A stretch of DNA of 64,000 nucleotides, taken from the NCBI GenBank assembly GCA_965229645.1, contig OZ245893.1, positions 558,001 through 622,000 on the forward strand, in the 5' to 3' direction. This DNA comes from CAXQZM01 sp965229645 (lineage in GTDB: Bacteria; Pseudomonadota; Alphaproteobacteria; UBA7985). A program made the translations under genes and the position numbers. Shown here piece by piece: positions 55,351-63,600 of this stretch; the first letter of the stretch is position 1; every line of letters begins with the position of its first letter. Below the pieces are notes generated by a model, which was given only the letters and a program-made list of their open reading frames with translations, did not search any database and had not been told where the DNA came from.

Positions 55351-56295
55351 ATGGCGCGCCCCATCCTTTACATTCGCGAAAGCGCCGACCTCGCGCCGCT
55401 ATGGCGCGACGCGGCGCAGGCGGCTTTGCCCGACTTTGAGGTCTGCATCGGGCGCGAGGGCCTTGATCAGGCGCGCGTGACCACGGCGCTCGTATGGAAA
55501 CCCGCGCCAGGCTTCCTGGCCTCGCTGCCGCAGCTATCGCTGGTGGTATCCGTCGGGGCTGGGGTCGATCATATCCTCATGTCCGATCCTGACTATCCAC
55601 GCCACGTCCCGCTGGTGCGCATGGTCGATCCTGGACTTACGCAAAGCATGTGCGACTATGTGGCCTGGGCCTGCCTCAGCGTCCTTCGCAAGGCGCGGTT
55701 CTTGGCGGCGGAGCAAGCCGCGGGGCGTTGGAAAACCGCCCCCATCGCCGCGCCCGCCGACGCTTGCGCCATCACCGTTCTGGGCCTCGGCCACATCGGG
55801 TTGCCCGTCGCCCGCACGCTCCAGGGACTTGGGTTTCAAGTTAAGGGCTGGTCGCGCAGTCCCAAGCAGATTTCGGGGCTCGCAACGACAAGCGGTCCAG
55901 AGGGCATGCACGGGGCAATCGCGACTGCGGATATGGTCGTCAATTTGCTGCCCAACACGCCCAGCACGCGCCAAATCATGAACACAGACTTTTTCAACGC
56001 CATGAAACCTGGTGCCGCTGTGATCAATGCGGGTCGCGGCACGACGGTCGATGAGGATGCCCTGCTCGCGGCCCTCGAGTCAGAGCAAGTCGGCGAGGCC
56101 TACCTCGACGTGTTCCAAGTGGAACCTCTGCCCAGCGACCACGGCTTTTGGACGCACCCCAAGGTCACGATCAGCCCCCACAACGCCGCGATCACCCACC
56201 CAAGCAGCGGCATCCGCGCCCTAACACGCGCGCTGAACGAACAAGCGGCAGGCCAGCCGCTGTCGAATTTGGTCGATTGGGAACGCGGATACTGA
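55351..56295 (+). CDS. ghrA: Hydroxyacid dehydrogenase, GhrA-like
   Basis: A D-isomer-specific 2-hydroxyacid dehydrogenase likely reducing glyoxylate or hydroxypyruvate. The Rossmann motif GLGHIGLPVARTLQGLG is near residue 142. The catalytic Arg is in NAGRGTTVDEDALL near 228, the Glu in VFQVEPLP near 255, and the His in SPHNAAITHP near 277. The 314-aa length is typical of GhrA. It starts 28 bases after the cytochrome gene. Confidence 0.85.
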   Translation: MARPILYIRESADLAPLWRDAAQAALPDFEVCIGREGLDQARVTTALVWKPAPGFLASLPQLSLVVSVGAGVDHILMSDPDYPRHVPLVRMVDPGLTQSMCDYVAWACLSVLRKARFLAAEQAAGRWKTAPIAAPADACAITVLGLGHIGLPVARTLQGLGFQVKGWSRSPKQISGLATTSGPEGMHGAIATADMVVNLLPNTPSTRQIMNTDFFNAMKPGAAVINAGRGTTVDEDALLAALESEQVGEAYLDVFQVEPLPSDHGFWTHPKVTISPHNAAITHPSSGIRALTRALNEQAAGQPLSNLVDWERGY

Positions 56296-56480
56296 CACTG
56301 CAGGTCTTCGATGTTTTTGTCCCGTTTTAGCGCCTGGTAGCACCCCGCCTCTGCGTGAGCTGAAGGATTGTGACACCTTCCCTAAAGTTCGCACACCCCC
56401 ACACGACTTCATGCTGCGCGCCATCCATCACGGAACACCAACCCCAAGAACAGACGGCCCCGACACTGTATGTTCCAAGT

Positions 56481-56500
56481 CCCCTCCCTTGGTGGAGGGG
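56481..56500. terminator. Hairpin between ghrA and tsaD (convergent)
   Basis: CCCCTCC pairs with GGAGGGG around a 6-nt loop (CTTGGT) in the 218-base gap between two convergent genes. There is no clear T-tract. Nothing else is recognisable in the gap. Confidence 0.4.
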
Positions 56501-56513
56501 AAGGGCTGCTGCC

Positions 56514-57554
56514 CTACGCCCCTTCCAGCTCGCTCAAGGGCCAGCGCGGGCGCGGGAGACGATCCCAACGCACTTTGGGCTTGGCCTGCCACTGCTCCCC
56601 GCCCGCGTAGGCGATCATGGCAGCATTGTCGCCGCACAAGCTGAGCGGCGCGGGGACAAAGGCAACGTCAAATCGCGCGGCGAGGGAGGCTAAGCGGTGA
56701 CGAATGACCCGATTGGCCGCCACGCCGCCCGCAACCGCGAGGGGGAGCTCGCGGCCATAAACGTCACGACAATGCACCATGGCCGCTTCGGTCTTGTGCG
56801 CCAGACTCTCGGCGGCGGCGGCCTGGAAACTTGCCGCCAGATCCGCGCGGTCGGTATCTGTAACGGTCCCCAAAAGCTCCAGCACGCGGCGCACGGCGGT
56901 CTTGAGGCCCGAAAAACTCACATTAAAGCCTGGCCGGTTCTTCAGCGGCACGGGCAAGGCAAACCGACGCGGGTCGCCCGCGCGCGCGCAGGCTTCGACC
57001 TTGGGGCCGCCTGGAAATCCCAAACCCAGCAAGGTTCCCACTTTGTCAAAAGCCTCCCCGACGGCATCGTCCAAGGTGCCCCCCAGCGGCACAAAGGCCC
57101 AAGGCCCTTCGACCACCAATAACTGACTATGCCCGCCCGAGACCAGCAGCAGCAGATAGGGGTAGGGCAGGGCGTCGGTCAGGCGCGCGGTCAGGGCATG
57201 GCCCGCCAAATGGTTCGTATCGTGGTAGGGCAAGCCCCAAGCCTGCGCAATGGCGCGCCCCGCCATGGCCGAGACCAGCAACCCGCCGATCAACCCTGGC
57301 CCCGCCGTCGCCGCCACCAACTCCAGCCGCTCAAATCCGATCCCCGCTTGCTTCAGCGCTTCGGGCACCACTAGGTCCATCCAATCCAAATGCGCCCGAG
57401 CGGCAATTTCGGGCACGACGCCGCCAAATTCGGCGTGCAGGTCGATCTGACTATGGACCACATTGGCCAAAATCCGCGCCTCGGGCGCGGCGCTGGTATC
57501 GACCACCGCCGCCGCTGTTTCGTCGCAACTCGATTCTAGGCCTAGAACGATCAT
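56514..57554 (-). CDS. tsaD: tRNA N6-adenosine threonylcarbamoyltransferase
   Basis: Transfers the threonylcarbamoyl group to A37 of ANN-reading tRNAs. The 346-aa ASKHA protein starts MIVLGLESSCDETAAAVVD. The metal-binding region is FGGVVPEIAARAHL near residue 44, with phosphate motifs LLLVSGGHSQL near 132 and AVAGGVAANRVIR near 278. Length and motifs are complete. Confidence 0.96.
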   Translation of the reverse strand: MIVLGLESSCDETAAAVVDTSAAPEARILANVVHSQIDLHAEFGGVVPEIAARAHLDWMDLVVPEALKQAGIGFERLELVAATAGPGLIGGLLVSAMAGRAIAQAWGLPYHDTNHLAGHALTARLTDALPYPYLLLLVSGGHSQLLVVEGPWAFVPLGGTLDDAVGEAFDKVGTLLGLGFPGGPKVEACARAGDPRRFALPVPLKNRPGFNVSFSGLKTAVRRVLELLGTVTDTDRADLAASFQAAAAESLAHKTEAAMVHCRDVYGRELPLAVAGGVAANRVIRHRLASLAARFDVAFVPAPLSLCGDNAAMIAYAGGEQWQAKPKVRWDRLPRPRWPLSELEGA

Positions 57555-57599
57555 GTTTGGGTCTTTAGGGGATTGTTGTTAGTAAGTGGAAAAATACTC

Positions 57600-57717
57600 G
57601 AGACCTCAGTATAAATCAAAGAACCAAAAACTGACCGCAATATGTAGTATCCATTCGCCTCAATTGGCCCAATATATTGTAGCTGTGAGATTTGAAATCG
57701 AATTATGCTGAGGTCTC
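57600..57717. mobile_element. 118-bp palindromic MITE-like element, copy 2
   Basis: Starts GAGACCTCAGTATAAATC and ends GAATTATGCTGAGGTCTC. The ends are inverted repeats, and the length is identical to copy 1 (30112-30229). TACTC flanks both sides as a 5-bp direct repeat. It occupies the upstream half of the 396-base gap before the trypsin/MoxR operon. The rest of the gap, to 57950, has no recognised gene. Confidence 0.85.
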
Positions 57718-57950
57718 TACTCTTAGATGAGAGATGCATTCAGGATCATTCGGGAGCCGGTCAATACCCTTCCTGGAGATTTCGCTCAAGACGTCCAAGC
57801 AACAGGACCTTTCAGATTGGAATAGCGCGCCGATCTGATTCTGCGATTGCCCCAGGCCGTGAAGCTTGCATACTTAACTGAAATCTGTACAAGTGGGTTG
57901 TCTCAAGGACCGCATTCAAGATTTGTTCTCAAAGAAAAGGGGTTACTATT

Positions 57951-58289
57951 ATGTCAGGAAAAGTTGACGAAATAGTGAGTATTGCGGACGCAGTTGCAAT
58001 TCTCCGAAGCCAAATTTACGAAGCAAAGCAACGAGCAAAAAATACTAACGAAGATACAAAAAACATTCAATTCAATTTGAGAGAAGTTGAGGTTGAATTG
58101 CAACTCGTCATGCAACGTTCGGCGGGCGGCGCAGCGGGCGCGCAAGTTGAGTTTGGTGTCTTCAGCGCGAATTTGGGTGGGGGTATCGACGTGTCAAGAA
58201 CGAAGACGCACACAATTCGATTCACGTTGGAAGTATTAGACAAGAATAGTACAAATAGACAAGTAGAAGTGAAGCGAAGTTTGCCATGA
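57951..58289 (+). CDS. Trypco2 (trypsin-co-occurring) small protein
   Basis: A 112-aa protein: MSGKVDEIVSIADAVAILRS with a charged helix, then IQFNLREVEVELQLVMQRSA and GAQVEFGVFSANLGGGIDVS. The last strands are THTIRFTLEVLDK. This matches the trypco2 domain, a small alpha+beta protein found next to trypsin-like proteases in bacterial conflict systems. It is probably a regulator or recruiter of the protease. AT-rich codon use contrasts with genes after 59.77 kb. Its stop overlaps the protease start (ATGA). Confidence 0.8.
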   Translation: MSGKVDEIVSIADAVAILRSQIYEAKQRAKNTNEDTKNIQFNLREVEVELQLVMQRSAGGAAGAQVEFGVFSANLGGGIDVSRTKTHTIRFTLEVLDKNSTNRQVEVKRSLP

Positions 58290-59776
58290 CATATTGCACA
58301 TCTTTCAGATCGGTCCTTGTTTGCCGCCAAGACCACAATGGAGTTTGGGAACCAAGCGGTTCGGGAGTAGAATTTCTCCCTGGAAAAATTATGACAGCAA
58401 GACATGTTATTGAAATGAATGGAGATTTTGTTGAAAGTTTGAAAGTGGGTTGGTGGATGGGAGCGGACACGGATACTGATCTCTTCTATAGTGAGGAAAT
58501 CAGTACCGATGGTATTCTATGGAGTAGTGCGAACTGCGATGTTGCAATTATTTCAGTTGAGGGGAGGCCTCCCTCCGAGGACTTTAAATTTGGAAGTCTA
58601 AGTTTCTCGTCTGACTCAAAGACACCACCTCAAGACTTATATGGTTGGGGTTTTCCGTTCATCGCCGATCAAGATCAAAAACCCCAACTATATGGAGTAT
58701 CCGGGAAAGGACACTTGGACAGTCAAAGCGGGATTTATCAAGTGAATAACTTTACCACAATCCCAGAGGGAGTTAGAGTTGATAAGAAAGATGTGGCCAA
58801 GGCAAATGAGGGCGTTTCTGGAGCGGGCCTCTTTGCGGATTCTCACTTGGCGGCAATTGTTAAAACGGCGCAAAACGAACCAGCCACGTTAAGAGCTGTA
58901 TCCTTAGATCACGTGAGAAAAAAATATCCCAGTTTCGATGAGGTGTTGAACAAACTGTTTCTGAAGCAAAGTACCTCGCTTGATGATCAACTGAATACCC
59001 TGCTGGACAACGTGTATCTTGAACGTATTGAAGAAGGTCAAAATACAAATATTCGAGACTTAGCATTTAGGTGTGATCCTGAATCTATTATAAAATGCTT
59101 GAGTTTAATTCGCGGTATTTTATATACCGCAAAGGAATTTGATCATCATTTGATTGGTTGGTGTCATGAACTGGCGAGAACGGTTGTGTCTCGATTTTTT
59201 TTGACAATTCCAAACCTTCCAAGAGTCGATGATGAGTATTCAAGTGTGTCTCTTTTGTCGTCAATGCTTACAGTAGCTGAGTTCATTATGGCTGCGCATG
59301 ATGAGAGGGTGGTCGCTTTTCAATCACCTGGTTCCTTAGATTCTCCTGGAAGATTTCGTGCAAATAGCCCGCCTCCGAGCGCCTTTTCTATTCAGTATGA
59401 AGAAGATGTGTTTATGGAGATACGGCGCCTCATTGGTGCAAAAGACGACAAGATTCTGGATGGGACAATCGGGAATTCAGAGAGTGTTCTGGAACGTGAT
59501 TTCGAAGAAAGTAGGCACATCGTACTCGGTGCGCTCAAAATTCGTAAAGTGGACAAGCTGCCGAGTTTTTATATTACGGTTCGTTCCCGTGACTATGGTA
59601 AAGAGGAGGAGTTGAATAAAGTGATTGAGAAAGTGCGAAACTGGTTTGGAGGCTTCGTTCCAGTCGTCGTATTAACTGGCAAAGATCAGTTTTGGCTTGG
59701 ACTAAACGAGTTAGCTCACGCGCTTCAATCTACTTTGAGCGTTCCCTCCAATATGGGCCAGGGACACGCCCAATGA
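58286..59776 (+). CDS. Trypsin-like serine protease with unknown C-terminal domain
   Basis: The catalytic triad is visible: His-40 in IMTARHVIE, Asp-85 in ANCDVAIIS, and Ser-178 in NEGVSGAGLF. The protease spans about residues 1-200, with no signal peptide, so it acts in the cytoplasm. The remaining 290 residues are helical with a beta-containing end (FYITVRSRDYGKEE near 430) that I do not recognise. Presumably it is an effector unleashed by the downstream NTPase. The composition is AT-rich. It overlaps the next gene by four bases. Confidence 0.85.
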   Translation: MTYCTSFRSVLVCRQDHNGVWEPSGSGVEFLPGKIMTARHVIEMNGDFVESLKVGWWMGADTDTDLFYSEEISTDGILWSSANCDVAIISVEGRPPSEDFKFGSLSFSSDSKTPPQDLYGWGFPFIADQDQKPQLYGVSGKGHLDSQSGIYQVNNFTTIPEGVRVDKKDVAKANEGVSGAGLFADSHLAAIVKTAQNEPATLRAVSLDHVRKKYPSFDEVLNKLFLKQSTSLDDQLNTLLDNVYLERIEEGQNTNIRDLAFRCDPESIIKCLSLIRGILYTAKEFDHHLIGWCHELARTVVSRFFLTIPNLPRVDDEYSSVSLLSSMLTVAEFIMAAHDERVVAFQSPGSLDSPGRFRANSPPPSAFSIQYEEDVFMEIRRLIGAKDDKILDGTIGNSESVLERDFEESRHIVLGALKIRKVDKLPSFYITVRSRDYGKEEELNKVIEKVRNWFGGFVPVVVLTGKDQFWLGLNELAHALQSTLSVPSNMGQGHAQ

Positions 59777-60678
59777 CCTTCGAACACCTCATCAACAAAA
59801 CTTACGTGCTCGACGACGGCAAAGGCCATGCGCCGCGGCGGGTGCATTTGTTTGACCAGCGGGAGTTGGAAGCCATCGAAGCTGCCCTTCTAACCCAGCG
59901 ACCGCTGTTGTTGCGTGGGGAACCTGGAGTGGGCAAGTCGCAACTTGCCGAGGCCTTTGCCTCTAGCCAGGACTGGGAACTGTTTCGCGAGACGCTCGAC
60001 GCCAATACCGACCCTAACGATCTCAAATGGTACGAAGATTCCGTCGAGCGCCTGGCAAAGGCGCAATTTGCGGGCAGTTTGCAGGCCTATCAGGACGCCA
60101 AGCAACTCGAAACGGACCTAGCGCGTCAGAAGTTTATTCGCCCTGGCGTTCTGTGGCAGGCCTTCGAGGCAACCAAGCCCTGCGTGGTTTTGATTGATGA
60201 GATTGACAAGGCCGATGTATCGGTGCCCAATGCCTTGTTGGAAGCGCTGGGTTCGGGACGTTTTAAGCCCACGGGCGACTTGCCCGAAGTGGTGGCGCAG
60301 CGCTGGCCGCTGGTGATTTTGACGACCAACGAAGAACGCCCGCTGCCGCCTGCGTTTCTGCGCCGTTGCCTTGTTCTGAATATGGACCCGCCGCCCATGA
60401 AGTTAGAGGGAGACGGGAAGACTATGCGCGCCTGGTTGTTGGAGCGCGGCAAGGCGGTCCATGGCGAAGCGCAGATCAAATTTTTGGGCCAAGTCGCCGA
60501 CGCGGTGCTGGAAGATCGCGAGCGGGCCAAGCGTGCGCGCCTTGAGCCTTTGCCAGGTCTTGCCGAATACCTGGACCTGCTCCGTATTCTGTTTGCCAAA
60601 GGGGTCGATGACCCGAAAGCGGCGCAGAAAAATTTGGCGAAGTTCAAAGACTTTGTCCTAAAAAAGCATCGCGATTGA
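59773..60678 (+). CDS. MoxR-type AAA+ ATPase
   Basis: A 301-aa AAA+ protein: Walker A GEPGVGKSQLAEAFAS near residue 47, Walker B CVVLIDEIDKADVSVPNALL near 138, and sensor 1 LVILTTNEERPLPPAFLRRC near 178. MoxR ATPases work with vWA-domain partners as chaperone-like switches. The ATG at 59773 overlaps the protease stop. The gene is GC-rich like the host, unlike the two genes before it. Its stop overlaps the next start by one base. Confidence 0.9.
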   Translation: MTFEHLINKTYVLDDGKGHAPRRVHLFDQRELEAIEAALLTQRPLLLRGEPGVGKSQLAEAFASSQDWELFRETLDANTDPNDLKWYEDSVERLAKAQFAGSLQAYQDAKQLETDLARQKFIRPGVLWQAFEATKPCVVLIDEIDKADVSVPNALLEALGSGRFKPTGDLPEVVAQRWPLVILTTNEERPLPPAFLRRCLVLNMDPPPMKLEGDGKTMRAWLLERGKAVHGEAQIKFLGQVADAVLEDRERAKRARLEPLPGLAEYLDLLRILFAKGVDDPKAAQKNLAKFKDFVLKKHRD

Positions 60679-63600
60679 TGGAACGCCATCGCGGCAAGAC
60701 GGGCCAAGTTGGGTTAGCGGATCTGACCGAACTCGGGGTTTTGGACGATGACCCCAAGTCCCATCGCTTGGCGGCTTTTGCGAGTTACGACTATGCCCCC
60801 AGACCCGAGGAACCAAAACACCCCCCAAGTCTGCCTTTGGACCTCAGTTCTTCCAAACCGCGCTTGGAACGGCCAACTTACAGCGACACCGCCCTAGGCC
60901 AAATTCCGTTTCTTTGGCCTTGCAACTACACGGCCTATCCGCAGGGCGATGACCCTGAAGGGGAAATACAAACCTTCAAACCCCGATGGACAGATCCTCC
61001 CGCGCCCTTGGCGCTTATTCCTTTGGCCTCAAAGGGTCGCCTCACCCATCTGCTGCAGCGCTTTGACCTTGACACGCGCAAGGGGCACGAGATCCATATA
61101 CCCCAGGTCATTGACCAGGTTTCGCGCTTACGTCCGCTGGCGCGTTTGCCGCGCCTCATGCACCCCGCCAAGGGGCGGGTGCAGATCCTAATCGATTCGT
61201 CTCGGCACTTGGTCCCCGTTTGGCAGGATCAGGAGCAAGTGGTCGCCCTAATGCGCGCCACCCCCGAGCAAGGTCATCGGTACTGGGATTTCAATTCGAT
61301 CGACATGCGCCTCCAGCCGTTCGGTGGCGAGGATACGGCGGGCCATGACCCTGACCCTGCCGACGGGCCGCTGGTCGTGTTTGGCGATTTGGGCACCTTT
61401 GGTCAGGGGGACTTGCGGGCGTTCTGGCGCGACTTGGGCTGGCGCTTTCGGCGGGCAGGGGGGCAAGTCCTGGCGGTGGTGCCGTGCGACGTCGATTCAA
61501 TTCCTCCAGACTTGGCGCGGCTATGGCCAGCGGTGGAATGGGAAGGGGGGGCGTCGTCGGTGCCGACGGACCCGTCTGGGGCCAGCCAAGCCGAAGAATT
61601 GCTCAGCCTCTGCGCCCCCTGCGCGCGGTTGGAACCTGCGTTGATGCGGGCGATTCGCCGTCAATGCACGGACTTTGGGCCCGAGGTGGAATTGCGCCTT
61701 TGGAAGCATTCGGCCCTGGCGTCCCCGCACCCGCTCGCGGCCAGTTTTGAGCCCGAGAAAATCGGGCACTACCGCAAAGAATTCGCCAGGATCGCCGCGC
61801 GCGAGCCCGACCGTGCCCAGCGCGCTTGGCAGTGCATACGCCAAGGGCGGATTAAGATTGGCTCCGAGTTCTTGTTTGAAGAGATCTACAATTTGCCGCC
61901 CGACGTGCGCCAAAAACTGGTGTCGAAGCAAGATGCCAACGACGCCGACAGCTTCTGGTCGGGGATCGGCGCGGCGGTGGCGGACAAATCCCTCCAACCC
62001 GAAGCCGTAGCTTGGCTAGCGGAGACGGGCTACCGCAACCCCATCGACAGCAGCGAGTTGTGGAACAACCCAAGCGCAGACCACGCCTTGCGCAAGGCAG
62101 TTGGGCAGGGGACTGGCAACAGCTTGCAAACCTTCCAAGTCAGTCAAAGCGGCGAGGCCCTATACTTGGGGCAAGACGTGATTGGGTCTTGCCTTGGTAC
62201 GCTGCGATTGCAGGCCGACGTCGTTGACTTTGTATCTGTTCAGACAAACACCCCCCCGAGCCTGCGGGAATTTCGCGACCCCTTAGACGAGGGCGGTCTA
62301 GGCCCCGTCATGATCTCCGTGCCCGCAGGAATTTTCACCTTGGGCTCGCCCGAAGATGAGGAGGGGCATTGGAGCAATGAAGGGCCGCAGCAAGAGATTC
62401 GCTTCGGGGAACCTTTTGCCTTGGGCAAATACCCTGTGACCTTCGCGGAGTACGATGCCTTCTGCGACGCGACGGGCCAGGCGCGCGTGGATGATCAGGG
62501 ATGGGGGCGGGGGCAGCGCCCTGCGATCAATCTAAGTTGGGACGACGCACAGGCCTACTGTCAGTGGCTGAGCGAGGCGACGGGTGAGGACTATCACCTG
62601 CCTTCCGAAGCGCAATGGGAATACGCCTGCCGTGCGGGGACAACAACGGCCTACCCTTGGGGAGAGGCATGGGACCCAGCGATGGCCAATGGTGACAGGG
62701 AAATAAGCCAAACGTCAAAAGTTGGGGCTTTCCCCCCCAATCCTTGGGGGTTTTGCGATATGAATGGCAATGTGGACGAATGGTGTGCGGACGTTTGGCA
62801 AGACAATCACGTGGGTGCGGCACCCGACGGCACACCAAGGCAACTGGCACGCGAGCAGAGCGATCTGTCTGTCCGTGTTGTGCGCGGCGGTTCGTGGCTC
62901 GATGCCGCCAGGTTCTGCCGGTCAGCGGCCCGCTTTAGGAGCCACCCTGGCAACCGCGACGGCTTCCTAGGCTTCCGTCTTGCCCGAGGTCAAGGAGCTC
63001 CAGCAGGCCATCGCGCGGAGCGCGCTGGAGCAGCGGCGGCGGAGCCGCCGCTGCGCAGGCGGCTCCGCCCCGAGGCGCAGAGCCTGGCTGTTCCGCTTGC
63101 GGACTTGCCCGCCGCTCCCTTTGTGATCCGTACCGATTGCGCCGAGCTGGTCGTCGATCGGATCCACCGAAATGCCGCATGGGCGTCGGCCATGGGCCGC
63201 GATCCCTGCGGTCTTTGGGCCGATATAGAGGTCCAAGACGTGCGCCAGCGCCTGCGTTGGTGCCCCCCAGGGCAGTTCCAGATGGGCTCACCAATGGGCG
63301 AGCCAGGGCGATTTGATGATTATGAAGGACCTGTGACAAACGTCACCTTCCAACAAGGATTCTGGATGTTTGACACACCCGTGACGCAGGCGCTTTATGC
63401 GGCGGTGACAGGGGAAAACCCCAGTCGGTTTCGCTCTCCCACGCGGCCCGTGGAGAAGGTCAGTTGGGAGGATGCTCAAAGTTTTGTCGAAAGACTCAAT
63501 AAGATGACGGGCATGACCCATGGGGAAAGATCATCGGGGTTCCATCTGCCGTCCGAGGCGCAGTGGGAGTATGCCTGCCGCGCGGGCACCGAGCAGGCCA

